Below, piece after piece: positions 50,533 to 58,541 of a stretch of 64,000 nucleotides of DNA. The notes under the pieces are model-generated. The model did no database searches and was not told the origin of the DNA. It worked only from the letters and a program-made list of their open reading frames with translations. Positions within the stretch are counted from its first letter, which is position 1; the number at the start of each line of letters is the position of its first letter. Both the position numbers and the translations under genes were made by a program. The DNA is from Mycobacterium sp. 236(2023) (GTDB lineage: Bacteria > Actinomycetota > Actinomycetes > Mycobacteriales > Mycobacteriaceae), in contig NZ_JARSBP010000006.1 of the NCBI RefSeq assembly GCF_029623955.1, forward strand, positions 186,001-250,000. The letters are read 5' to 3'.

Positions 50533-51911
50533 TATCCGACGTGGTCGTCGTCGGCGCCGGAATCGTCGGATGCGCGATCGCGCGCGCTCTGGCGGGCACC
50601 GGACTGTCGGTCACACTCGTCGAAGCCCGCAACGATGTCGGCGACGGCACGAGCAAGGCCAATACCGCGTTGCTGCACACCGGCTTTGACGCGACCCCGG
50701 GCACCCTGGAGTCCCGGCTGGTGGCGCGCGGCTACGAACTGCTCGGAGAATACGCCGAGCAGACCGGCATCCCCGTCGAACCCACCGGCGCCATGCTCGT
50801 CGCGTGGACCGACGAAGAGGTCAGCACCCTGCCGAAGCTCAAGGCCAAAGCCGAGGCCAACGGTTACCACGCGTGCGACATCGTCGCGTCCGACGAGGTG
50901 TATCGCCGCGTGCCCGACCTAGGGCCCGGAGCGTTGGCCGGCCTGACGGTGCCGGGGGAATCGATCATCTGCACCTGGACGACGAACCTCGCACTGGCCA
51001 CCGATGCGGTCGCACGGGGCGCCCGATTGCTGCGCGGGGCCCGCGTGACGCAGGTGCTCCCAGGCTCCGATGTCACAACGCTGCACACCACCGCGGGCGA
51101 GGTGCGCGGACGCTGGATCGTCAACGCCGCGGGGCTGGGCGCCGACCACCTCGACACCGAGTTCGGTTATCGCCGCTTCACTGTGATTCCCCGCCGCGGC
51201 GAGCTTCTGGTGTTCGACAAACTCGCCGGGCCCATGGCGCCGCTGATCGTGCTGGCCGTGCCATCGTCGCGCGGAAAGGGTGTTCTGGTCAGCCCGACGA
51301 TCTACGGCAATGTCATGGTCGGCCCGACATCAGAGAACCTCGACGATCGCACGGCGACAGGCACATCCGAGGACGGCTTCGAATTCCTGGTGTCGAAGGG
51401 CCGCGCGCTGATGCCCGCGCTGTTCGACGAGGAGATCACCGCCACCTACGCGGGACTGCGTGCCTCGACCGAGCGCGACGACTACCTCATCGACCTCGAC
51501 CCCGACCAGCGATACGTCCTCGTCGGCGGAATCCGCTCCACCGGACTGACATCGGGCATGGCGATCGCCGAACACGTGACCGGCCTGCTCGCCGCCGCGG
51601 GCGTCGACGTGACCGAACGCGACGACCTCCCGCCGCCACCGAGCATGCCCAACCTCGGAGAGGCGGGGCTTCGCCCCTATCAGGACGGTGACCGTGTTGC
51701 GGCAGATCCGGAGTACGGCCGCATCGTGTGCTTCTGCGAGCGGGTCAGCGCGGGCGAGATCCGCGACGCGTTCGACTCCCCCATCCCGCCCGCCGACCTC
51801 GACGGGCTTCGTCGTCGCACCCGTGTGATGAACGGCCGGTGCCAGGGTTTCTACTGCGGCGCACACACGCAGGACCTGCTGCAGGCCGGGACATCGGGCG
51901 GCGGGAAATGA
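50529..51911 (+). CDS. GlpA-type FAD dehydrogenase with BFD-like [2Fe-2S] domain
   Basis: A 460-residue flavoprotein. It has the FAD motif VVVVGAGIVGCAIARAL at the N-terminus and the DAO-type fold of glycerol-3-phosphate/2-hydroxyglutarate dehydrogenases (GDGTSKANTALLHTGFD, IPRRGELLVFD, VGGIRSTGLTSGMAIAEHV). A C-terminal Fer2_BFD-like domain carries C401-x-C403 and C438-x4-C443. The same architecture occurs in GlpA of anaerobic glycerol-3-phosphate dehydrogenase. GTG 50529 overlaps the kinase stop. It likely oxidises the phosphorylated product of the kinase, passing electrons to the next protein. Confidence 0.87.
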   Translation: MISDVVVVGAGIVGCAIARALAGTGLSVTLVEARNDVGDGTSKANTALLHTGFDATPGTLESRLVARGYELLGEYAEQTGIPVEPTGAMLVAWTDEEVSTLPKLKAKAEANGYHACDIVASDEVYRRVPDLGPGALAGLTVPGESIICTWTTNLALATDAVARGARLLRGARVTQVLPGSDVTTLHTTAGEVRGRWIVNAAGLGADHLDTEFGYRRFTVIPRRGELLVFDKLAGPMAPLIVLAVPSSRGKGVLVSPTIYGNVMVGPTSENLDDRTATGTSEDGFEFLVSKGRALMPALFDEEITATYAGLRASTERDDYLIDLDPDQRYVLVGGIRSTGLTSGMAIAEHVTGLLAAAGVDVTERDDLPPPPSMPNLGEAGLRPYQDGDRVAADPEYGRIVCFCERVSAGEIRDAFDSPIPPADLDGLRRRTRVMNGRCQGFYCGAHTQDLLQAGTSGGGK

Positions 51912-53158
51912 CCGCGAACCACGTCGCAGTGGCCATCATCGGTGGCGGGCCGTCGGGGCTGACCGCGGCCACCGCGCTGGCACCACATGTCGACGGTGAA
52001 GTGCTCGTACTGGAGCGCGAAGCCCAGACCGGCGGAATCCCCCGCCACAGCGACCACCCCGGCTACGGGATGCGGGACCTGCACCGCTTCCTCTCCGGGC
52101 CGGCATACGCCCGGCGGCTCACGGCATCCGCGATCGACGCCGGCGCCACCCTCGAGACCGAGGCGATGGTGACGGGCTGGTCCGCAGAGCGCTCGATGCA
52201 GGTCACCTCGCCGCGCGGGGTCCGAACCGTCACCGCCGACGCCGTGATCCTCGCCACCGGCGCCCGGGAACGGCCCCGACCTGCCCGCCTGATTCCCGGT
52301 GACCGGCCCGACGGCGTGTACACGACCGGCCAGCTGCAGAACCTCGTGCACCTGCATCATGCGAAGGTCGGCACGCGTGCGGTGATCGTCGGCGCCGAAC
52401 TGGTCAGCTGGTCGGCGGCGCTGACCCTTCGTGAATCCGGCTGCGCCACCGCGGCGATGGTCAGTGCCTATCCGAAGGCCGAAGCCTACGGGGCCTTCCG
52501 CGCGGCGGGACGGGTGCTGCTCGACGGTCCGGTGCTGACGGGCAGCCGCCTCGTCGGGATCTACGGAAAGGACCGCGTACGGTCCGTCACCGTCGAGGAG
52601 ATCGGTTCGGGGCGACGCCACGACATCTCCTGCGACACCGTCGTCTTCACCGGTGAGTGGATCCCCGACCACGAGCTGGCGCGCACGGCGGGGCTGCAGA
52701 TGGATCCCGCCACACGCGGACCCGTCGTCGACACCGCGTTGAGGACGAGCCGCCCCGGGGTGTTTGCGGTCGGAAACTTGCTCCATCCGGTCGACACCGC
52801 CGACGGCGCGGCCCTCGACGGCCGGCATGTGGCCTCGGCAGTGCGGGCGTGGTTGCACGGCGGCGACGAATCACTGCCGGGGTCGGCGGGCGCGTCGATC
52901 CGAGTCGAACCACCGTTCCGGTGGGTCGCTCCGCAGGTGATCTCAGCCAAAGGTGAGATTCCCGCCCGCGGCGATCTGCTGTTGTGGGCCGACGAGTACC
53001 ACCGCTTCCCCAAGCTGAGGGCTGTTCAGGACGGCAAGGTGATCGCCACCAAGCGCACCGCCTGGCCGGCCGCGCCCGGGCGGATCTACCGCGCGCCGTG
53101 GTCGTTGATCGCCGATGCCGACCCGAAGGGCGGCGCGATCACGCTGTCGCTGGCCTGA
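51908..53158 (+). CDS. FAD/NAD(P)-dependent oxidoreductase (GlpB/HcnB-like)
   Basis: A 416-residue pyridine-nucleotide-disulfide-type flavoprotein. It contains VAIIGGGPSGLTAATALAP and LEREAQTGGIPRHSDHPGYGMRDL (a segment typical of the oxidoreductase that partners BFD-containing GlpA), ILATGARERPRPARLIPG and GVFAVGNLLHPVDTADGAALDGRHVA. The ATG at 51908 overlaps the preceding stop by four bases. In clostridial glycerol operons a kinase, a BFD-containing GlpA and this protein occur together with a DUF1667 gene; the last is absent here. It probably completes a two-flavoprotein dehydrogenase. Confidence 0.87.
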   Translation: MTANHVAVAIIGGGPSGLTAATALAPHVDGEVLVLEREAQTGGIPRHSDHPGYGMRDLHRFLSGPAYARRLTASAIDAGATLETEAMVTGWSAERSMQVTSPRGVRTVTADAVILATGARERPRPARLIPGDRPDGVYTTGQLQNLVHLHHAKVGTRAVIVGAELVSWSAALTLRESGCATAAMVSAYPKAEAYGAFRAAGRVLLDGPVLTGSRLVGIYGKDRVRSVTVEEIGSGRRHDISCDTVVFTGEWIPDHELARTAGLQMDPATRGPVVDTALRTSRPGVFAVGNLLHPVDTADGAALDGRHVASAVRAWLHGGDESLPGSAGASIRVEPPFRWVAPQVISAKGEIPARGDLLLWADEYHRFPKLRAVQDGKVIATKRTAWPAAPGRIYRAPWSLIADADPKGGAITLSLA

Positions 53159-53175
53159 CCTGCTCCTGAACACAA

Positions 53176-53210
53176 TTCAACCCACCTCGCAGGCTGCGAA
53201 GTGGGTTGAA
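53176..53210. terminator. Strong hairpin between convergent genes
   Basis: TTCAACCCACCTCGCAGGCT followed by GCGAAGTGGGTTGAA forms a stem of 15-16 pairs with one internal C-A mismatch and a two- to three-base loop. It starts 18 bp after the oxidoreductase stop (53158) and is 22 bp from the stop of the opposing gene (53232). It should terminate both transcripts. Confidence 0.8.
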
Positions 53211-53231
53211 CAGGGCGTTACCGCCGATCGA

Positions 53232-53597
53232 TCACCAATCCCCGATGGGCGGGCCCGTCGGGTACTCACCCTCGAAGGCCGACGCCGTAGTACCGACGAC
53301 CGCCTTGGTGTTGTCGCGAACTTCGGTCGAGCTGCTGCCGGTGGCAGACACCTCGCCCGCGTCGCCGAGGCGGGCCTCGGAGATGCCGCGGGCCACACCG
53401 AAGTCGTTGATACGGATCACCGCGTTCTCGGAGGCCTGACGGCTGGTCACCTGCGGGCCGGGGGCGATCTCCTCGACGTCGGCACCGGCGGTGCCGGCAC
53501 TCAGTCCGGAGAAGGCTGCCGCCACGACGAACGAGCCCAGACCCACGGCACCCAGCGTCTTGGCACTACGAGCGGGCGCTTTGGCGTGCTTGGCCAT
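53232..53597 (-). CDS. Small secreted protein of unknown function
   Basis: A 121-residue protein. Residues 1-39 form a Sec signal peptide: a basic start (MAKHAKAPARSAK), a hydrophobic core (LGAVGLGSFVVAAAFSGLSAG) and a likely cleavage after AGA. The mature part of about 80 residues is acidic, has no cysteine and no recognisable domain (VIRINDFGVARGISEARLGDAGEVSATG). The ATG at 53597 follows a purine-rich AAGGGGAGAAG-type Shine-Dalgarno. It stands alone, ending at the strong hairpin. It may be a periplasmic or cell-wall protein. Confidence 0.75.
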   Translation of the reverse strand: MAKHAKAPARSAKTLGAVGLGSFVVAAAFSGLSAGTAGADVEEIAPGPQVTSRQASENAVIRINDFGVARGISEARLGDAGEVSATGSSSTEVRDNTKAVVGTTASAFEGEYPTGPPIGDW

Positions 53598-53962
53598 GCT
53601 TCTCCCCTTGATCAGAAGGACACACGAGTCCTATTCGGTTTTTCAGGCATTGCTAGATTAGCAGCGTGAGCCGATAAGCGCGTGCTGAACAGGCAATTCA
53701 CAGATTGCCGAAGAACGCAGGCGCACATTACTTACGCGTTTTGAAATAAGTTGTCTCACTGCTGATTTCGACGGATATGCCGCTGAGTGACAACTTGTCA
53801 AATGGCTTCACACTTCCTGGCAACTACCTGCAAGCAAAGTTTCGCACAGGCAATTAACAGGTTTGCTGACAGGAAATTCCCAGGATCGACGTCAAGTACT
53901 TCGAGGCCGGCACATCCACGCGCGTCGACCTCAGTCCCCGCAGAGGGGTACAACGGTGACAT
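53598..53962. other. A/T-rich 365-bp intergenic region with inverted and direct repeats
   Basis: No gene is credible here, and base composition is clearly more A/T-rich than its surroundings. It holds a perfect 6-bp hairpin GGCAAT-tcacag-ATTGCC (53692-53709). It also holds a longer inverted repeat AAGTTGTCTCACT / AGTGACAACTT (53748-53760 and 53786-53796) and two near-identical 15-mers, acaggcaattcacag (53689-53703) and acaggcaattaacag (53846-53860). It must contain the divergent promoters of 53597 and 53963; TACAAC (53948-53953) is a likely -10 for the latter. Confidence 0.55.
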
Positions 53963-54178
53963 ATGAGATACGCACTCGGTGCTCTCTACCTGACGGGCTG
54001 GTTGGTAACCACGTTCCTCTTGCTGCGGAGCGGCGCATTCACAGACGAAAGTCGTCGCAAGCACCGCGCGATCGCCGGAATCGTCGGCGGGGCGTGCGCG
54101 TTCGCGCTTGCGGCAGTGTGGCCTCTTTCGGGTTGGATACTGCCGTTCCTGCGCGCCGCGATGGACGACGACGGCTGA
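53963..54178 (+). CDS. Small two-span membrane protein
   Basis: A 71-residue protein with two hydrophobic segments (about residues 3-23, YALGALYLTGWLVTTFLLL, and 38-62, IAGIVGGACAFALAAVWPLSG) joined by a basic loop (TDESRRKHRA), and an acidic end. The pattern fits a helical hairpin with a cytoplasmic positive loop. The ATG at 53963 comes about ten bases after a possible -10 box (TACAAC), so translation may be nearly leaderless. The family is not recognised. It converges on the hemerythrin gene (stop 54187). Confidence 0.65.
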   Translation: MRYALGALYLTGWLVTTFLLLRSGAFTDESRRKHRAIAGIVGGACAFALAAVWPLSGWILPFLRAAMDDDG

Positions 54179-54186
54179 TCAACCTC

Positions 54187-54711
54187 TCACGAGTTCTCAG
54201 CGATGTAGTCGTCCGCGTCCTTGTCCCGGTTGTCGACGTTGATGGTCGTCGCGCGGTCGGCATAGAACCGTAGCCACTGCATCGCCAAATCGTGGCGCAG
54301 CTCCAGAGAAGCACTCTTGATGAAGTCCGGCATCGCCTCGCGCTCTTCCTCGTCGAGGTGCTCGCCGTTCTGCTTACGCGCCTCGAATACGGCGTCGAAC
54401 CACTCCGCGGTGCCCGGTTTGTGTTGGCGTGAGCGACGAATCGCGTCGCGGATCGCGTTGTGGTCGGTGATGGCATCCTCGGTTTCGTCTTCCGGGTCCC
54501 CTTCGGGATTGCCGCGGTCCTCGCTGCCGCCATGCTTGAGCAGCGCTGGGTAGAAAACGGCCTCCTCGGCTTCGGCGTGGACATCCAAGCGGTCGCCGAG
54601 GGCCTCCCAGATCGCGGCGAGCTCGGCGTCGGACTTCGCGTCATCCAGCCGGAAGAATTGCCGCCGAATCCAGTCGTGGTCGGCGTATACCAAATCGATG
54701 ATGTCTGCCAT
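54187..54711 (-). CDS. Hemerythrin-domain protein
   Basis: A 174-residue four-helix protein with hemerythrin-type di-iron ligands: His in ADHDWIRRQF, HAEAEEAVFYP (H-x-x-x-E), DHNAIRD and GEHLDEEEREAMP. Such proteins bind oxygen or nitric oxide or store iron. The ATG at 54711 has GAGGAGG about nine bases upstream. It starts 13 bp after the sucrase/ferredoxin-like gene and is the last member of the peptide/JmjC operon, where it could supply oxygen or iron to the oxygenase; that link is inference. Confidence 0.88.
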   Translation of the reverse strand: MADIIDLVYADHDWIRRQFFRLDDAKSDAELAAIWEALGDRLDVHAEAEEAVFYPALLKHGGSEDRGNPEGDPEDETEDAITDHNAIRDAIRRSRQHKPGTAEWFDAVFEARKQNGEHLDEEEREAMPDFIKSASLELRHDLAMQWLRFYADRATTINVDNRDKDADDYIAENS

Positions 54712-54724
54712 GGGAACAGCCTCC

Positions 54725-55609
54725 TCAATCCGACGAGAGTGACACCAGTTCGAATGTGCGTACCGCACCCGGAACCGTAGCGCGACACATAGACAGCAGC
54801 GGCTCCGACATCTTTTCCGCGAGAAGGACATTCACGGAGCCCGAATCCGTGCGCAGCTCGACGCGGATCTGATGCTCTGAGTGGTCGACCGTCAGCGGCG
54901 ACAGCGCGTCGATGCGGTCTTCACCCAGGGATTCGCGGGCGAAATACTGCGCGGCCTGCACCGGGTGGGGTAGGCAGGTGCGGCCGCGAAGAAATCTGTG
55001 GTCCAGCCGGCCCTCCAGGTATTTGGCGACCAGACCGGCGGAGTCGGTCGAGTCCACCCGCCCATAGCAGAGCCCTTCAGGAAGAATCAGCATCGTCGCG
55101 GCAAACCGGTCACCGCCCAAATGCGAACATTCCCAGGTAAATTCGGGGTATTCGGCGGCGATGGCCGATGCCGCGCTCCGTCCGCGCACGGCGCAACACT
55201 GGTCGTGCTTGCCGTGCGCGCACACCGCGACCAGCGGGCCGTCGACCCGCTCGCCGTCCGAGCCGTCCAGGGCCAGGTCCAGGTACCCGCGGGCGTCGTC
55301 GACCTCTCCGCTGAAGAGTGCCTCGCTGCCCTCCTCGCAGTGCGCGATGAACCAGCGCCAGCGTGGCGTCTCGGGCCTGCGTCCCGGACGGCGTATCGCG
55401 GTGACCCGCAGGCCCTCCTTTTCGATGCGGCGGCAAATACTGCGTCCGAGTTCGCGGTCGATGAGCGAGGGAGAATCCAGGAATGCCGACTGCCCCCAAC
55501 CACCGGACAATTCGAGCATCGCCCACGACCGTCCTGCGCCGGCTGTGCCGTAGATGGGGTCGTTGCGCGTCAGCGACTGGTCGCTGCACGGCGCGGGTTT
55601 GGGGTTCAC
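54725..55609 (-). CDS. Sucrase/ferredoxin-like family protein (thioredoxin-like [2Fe-2S])
   Basis: A 294-residue protein of the sucrase/ferredoxin-like family, a thioredoxin-fold ferredoxin despite its name. The candidate cluster region is VCAHGKHDQCCAVRG near residue 130, followed by ECSHLGGDRFAAT, the family H-x-G-G-(H/D) element. The N-terminal ~90 residues (WAMLELSGGWGQSAFLDS) also fit. It begins at GTG 55609, overlapping the JmjC stop by four bases (GTGA), which indicates coupled translation. A plausible role is electron supply to the oxygenase; this is inferred from the coupling only. Confidence 0.83.
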   Translation of the reverse strand: MNPKPAPCSDQSLTRNDPIYGTAGAGRSWAMLELSGGWGQSAFLDSPSLIDRELGRSICRRIEKEGLRVTAIRRPGRRPETPRWRWFIAHCEEGSEALFSGEVDDARGYLDLALDGSDGERVDGPLVAVCAHGKHDQCCAVRGRSAASAIAAEYPEFTWECSHLGGDRFAATMLILPEGLCYGRVDSTDSAGLVAKYLEGRLDHRFLRGRTCLPHPVQAAQYFARESLGEDRIDALSPLTVDHSEHQIRVELRTDSGSVNVLLAEKMSEPLLSMCRATVPGAVRTFELVSLSSD

Positions 55610-56829
55610 CCCTGTGCCGTCCCGCCCTCAACCGCAACCACCACGGCTTCGCGTAACAGGCGGCGGATGAGCACGGTCGAGTCGGCATGGTCGAGGCCAG
55701 GCAGTGTTTGCGCGTCAGCGACGACTCCGCGCTGCAACTCCGCGACCGCGGCGGCGCACGAGTCGGGGAACGTGATGGTCCGATCCGGCAGCCTCAGGCG
55801 GACCTGACCACCGAGATGCTCCACCGTTCCGACCAGCCCGTGACGCCATTGGACCCGCAGCGCGCCCGCGGCTTCGATGGCGTCCAGTGTGGCCAGGGGC
55901 CGCACCCCGACGGGCCGGGTCCGATCGACGTGACGATCCGACAAGTGCGCGGCCGCCTTGTCGCTGAGGTCGGCGGTCCGATCCCGCACGACGTCAGCCA
56001 GTTGCGCCATCACTTTGCTTGCCGTCGAAGCCATCTCACCGCGATCGGTGGCGTCGATGCCCATGGGCAGCGATTTCCTGAAGTCTTCGTCCGCGGCGAG
56101 TGTGTCGACGACCGTGCGTACCACGTCGAGGTACGTCACCGCCGAAACCCCGATGGTCAGGTGAATGGATGTGGTGTCCAGTGATCGAGCGGAATGCACC
56201 CAGCCGCGCGGCAGATACAACGCGTCGCCTGGGGTCAGGACGGTGTCGATGACCGGGTCGTCGTCGATCCGCGCGGCGATGGCGTCGCGATGGTCGGTCC
56301 ACGGCTGGGACGCCAGCGGGTGATGGTAGACGGGTTGGTGCACCGTCCATCGCTTCTCGCCGGCGACCTGCAGGACGAACACGTCGTGAACGTCGTAGTG
56401 GGCCTCGAAACCCTGGGCATCCGGCGGAGTGATGTAGGCGTTCGCCTGGACGGGATGACCCAACTCGTCGGTCAGGCCCCGAACGAAGTCGATCACGGGC
56501 GGCCACAATCGGTGCAGCCCCTGGAGGACGATCGACGCACCGGCGGCGAATTCAGACAGCACCTTGGCCGAGTCGACCTGATCGGGCATCTCGGCGCCGA
56601 ACCCCGCAGGTCCGGTGTAGCAGCTGCGGGCCAGGACGTTCCCCGTCTTGGCCATCCGGATGAACGGCGCGCGCACCCCGCGCTCAGCGATCAACTCGTC
56701 AACAGCAGATGATGAGAGGAGATCGCTGAAGTCGCGGGGCAGCGCGGTGTGGCGACTGAGGAGAGGTTTGCGGCCCCAGTATTCGGTGGCGAACGCACCG
56801 GGATCACTCGCCACACAGCGGCCGAGCAT
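55606..56829 (-). CDS. JmjC/cupin-type Fe(II)/2-oxoglutarate oxygenase, RoxA-like
   Basis: A 407-residue protein. The JmjC fold shows the metal triad H144-x-D146 (FEAHYDVHDVFVLQVAGEKRW) and H212 (YLPRGWVHSA). The C-terminal part (about 290-400) resembles the winged-helix region of ribosomal oxygenases such as RoxA/YcfD and MINA53/NO66, which hydroxylate Arg or His in ribosomal proteins. The chosen start, ATG 56829, follows GAGG; the frame runs upstream to 56964 but there overlaps the small peptide gene in another frame. It lies 7 bp after that peptide gene, so the peptide may be its substrate. A ribosomal protein target is the main alternative. Confidence 0.83.
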   Translation of the reverse strand: MLGRCVASDPGAFATEYWGRKPLLSRHTALPRDFSDLLSSSAVDELIAERGVRAPFIRMAKTGNVLARSCYTGPAGFGAEMPDQVDSAKVLSEFAAGASIVLQGLHRLWPPVIDFVRGLTDELGHPVQANAYITPPDAQGFEAHYDVHDVFVLQVAGEKRWTVHQPVYHHPLASQPWTDHRDAIAARIDDDPVIDTVLTPGDALYLPRGWVHSARSLDTTSIHLTIGVSAVTYLDVVRTVVDTLAADEDFRKSLPMGIDATDRGEMASTASKVMAQLADVVRDRTADLSDKAAAHLSDRHVDRTRPVGVRPLATLDAIEAAGALRVQWRHGLVGTVEHLGGQVRLRLPDRTITFPDSCAAAVAELQRGVVADAQTLPGLDHADSTVLIRRLLREAVVVAVEGGTAQG

Positions 56830-56836
56830 TCTGGCC

Positions 56837-57025
56837 TCAGGCGGTTCCGTCGGCACCGCCGTCGTGTCCCTCGGGGTTCGAGCCGCCGTCTGCCGTTCCT
56901 TCGCCGGACTCGCCGCTCGCAGTTCCGTCTGCTCCGCCGTCGTGGCCTTCCGGATTCGAGCCACCGTCGGCAGTACCTTCCCCGCCGCCGCCTGCGGTCG
57001 TCATGTCGTCATCGTCGAGTGCCAT
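56837..57025 (-). CDS. 62-residue Gly/Asp-rich peptide with a perfect internal duplication, possible RiPP precursor
   Basis: The peptide opens MALDDDDMTTAGGG and then carries two copies of a 22-residue unit (residues 15-36 and 41-62) containing DGGSNPEGHDGGADGT, joined by SGES and ending exactly at the C-terminus. The two units are identical in amino acids but differ at 13 of 22 codons, all silent, so the sequence has been held by selection. It has no Cys and no hydrophobic segment. The ATG at 57025 follows AAAGGAA by six bases. The JmjC oxygenase starts 7 bp later. Short, leader-plus-repeat form and this neighbour suggest a ribosomally made, post-translationally modified peptide; I do not recognise the family. 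Confidence 0.8.
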   Translation of the reverse strand: MALDDDDMTTAGGGGEGTADGGSNPEGHDGGADGTASGESGEGTADGGSNPEGHDGGADGTA

Positions 57026-57107
57026 GATCATTTCCTTTCGTGGGCTGGATCGCGCTCTTCGAGTGTTCACCCGCCGAGCGCTGCCCAAACGCGCGCGGAC
57101 CCGGAAA

Positions 57108-58541
57108 CTAGACGGGAAGCAGCGCGTCGATGACCGCAGCCAGCTGCTTGGCCGACCGGCACTCGTGCATCGTGATGACGTCCTCGTAGCGGGGCACAGC
57201 CGAATCACCGCTGCCCCACAGGTGCTTGGGCTCCGGGTTGAGCCAGTGCGCGTGCCTGCTGGCGTTGACCATGTGGGCCAGCAGGTCCGTTTCCGGATTG
57301 CGGTAGTTGTTTCGCCCGTCACCCAACACCAGCAGCGAGCTGCGCGGCGACAGCACATTCGGGAACTTGTCGAGGAACGACACGAACGCGTGGCCGTAGT
57401 CGGAGTGCCCGTCGCGGGTGTAGACCGCAGCTTCGCGGGTGATCCGCTGTACGGCGACGGCGAGATCCGCGTCGGGGCCGAACAACTCGGTGACCTCGTC
57501 GGTGGTGTCGATGAACGCGAAGACCCTCACCCTGCTGAACTGCTGGCGCAGCGCATGCACCAGTAGCAGCGTGAAATGGCTGAAACCCGCGACCGATCCG
57601 GACACGTCGCACAGCACAACCAGCTCCGGACGGGCCGGATGCGGCTTCTTGAGCACCACGTCGATCGGCACACCACCGGTGGACATCGACTTGCGCAGCG
57701 TCTTGCGAAGATCGATCTCCCCGGCCCGCGATCGCCGGCGCCGTGCAGCCAGCCGGGTGGCCAATGTCCGGGCCAGCGGACCGACCACGCGGCGCATCTG
57801 GCGCAGCTGCTCGCCGGACGCGCGCAGGAACTCGACGTTCTCGGCCAGCTGGGGCACCCCGTACATCTGCACGTGATCGCGGCCGAGCTGCTCGGCGGTA
57901 CGGCGTTTGGTCTCGCCCTCGACCATCTTGCGAAGCTGCGCGATGCGCTGTGCGGCAAGAGCTTTGGCGATCTGCTCCTGGGTGGGGGTGGGCTCGTCGC
58001 CGTACGGCGCCAACAGACCCGCGAGCAGCCGGCCCTCCAGGTCGTCCAGACTCATCGCCTTGAGCGCCTGATACGACGAGTACGACGGCCCGCGGCTGGA
58101 GTTGTACCGGCCGTAGGCTTCGACAATCTGCGCGATCATCGCCGCCAGGCGCTCGTCGAGATTGGCGAGTTCCTCATTGTCGGTGAGCATGTCGACCAAC
58201 GCCTGACGGAGCGCATCGATGTCCTCGGGCGGCAGACCGTCGTCATCGTTCTCGTCGTCGAGCACGGTCTTCGCACCGAGAGCGACCGGGAAGTAGAGGT
58301 CGAACAGCGCGTCGTAGGTCTCACGGTGATCGGAGCGGCGCAACACCGCGCACGCCAGTCCTTCCCGCAGCACCGCACGATCGGCCAAGCCCAGTGTGGC
58401 CATCACCTGGCCGGCATCCACGGTCTCCGACGGCCCCACCGCAATGCCCTGGCCGCGCAGCGCCTCCACGAACTCGACCAGGTGGCCAGGGATTCCGTGG
58501 GGCGCCAACGGCTGTGGCGGGCGAACGCGGCGCGGCGGCAT
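57108..58541 (-). CDS. VWA-domain protein with CoxE-like fold (Rv2425c-like)
   Basis: A 477-residue protein. The C-terminal ~200 residues form a von Willebrand A domain with the metal-ion site LCDVSGSVAGFS (D-x-S-x-S) and LVLGDGRNNYR. The N-terminal part is helical. It begins at ATG 58541, overlapping the moxR stop (ATGA), and the two make a classic MoxR-VWA chaperone pair, here matching Rv2425c-Rv2426c. Such pairs insert cofactors or remodel protein complexes; the client is unknown. The small-peptide operon follows on the same strand after 82 bp. Confidence 0.87.
   Translation of the reverse strand: MPPRRVRPPQPLAPHGIPGHLVEFVEALRGQGIAVGPSETVDAGQVMATLGLADRAVLREGLACAVLRRSDHRETYDALFDLYFPVALGAKTVLDDENDDDGLPPEDIDALRQALVDMLTDNEELANLDERLAAMIAQIVEAYGRYNSSRGPSYSSYQALKAMSLDDLEGRLLAGLLAPYGDEPTPTQEQIAKALAAQRIAQLRKMVEGETKRRTAEQLGRDHVQMYGVPQLAENVEFLRASGEQLRQMRRVVGPLARTLATRLAARRRRSRAGEIDLRKTLRKSMSTGGVPIDVVLKKPHPARPELVVLCDVSGSVAGFSHFTLLLVHALRQQFSRVRVFAFIDTTDEVTELFGPDADLAVAVQRITREAAVYTRDGHSDYGHAFVSFLDKFPNVLSPRSSLLVLGDGRNNYRNPETDLLAHMVNASRHAHWLNPEPKHLWGSGDSAVPRYEDVITMHECRSAKQLAAVIDALLPV

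Noticed and set aside
53798..54064. An 88-codon minus-strand frame in the A/T-rich gap
   Set aside because: It overlaps the start of the small membrane protein at 53963, lacks a ribosome binding site and shows no domain; kept only as intergenic sequence.
56830..56964. N-terminal extension of the JmjC frame through the small peptide gene
   Set aside because: In that register the sequence is low in family signal, while the overlapping frame encodes a peptide with a selected, silently diverged duplication; ATG 56829 also fits the JmjC family start.
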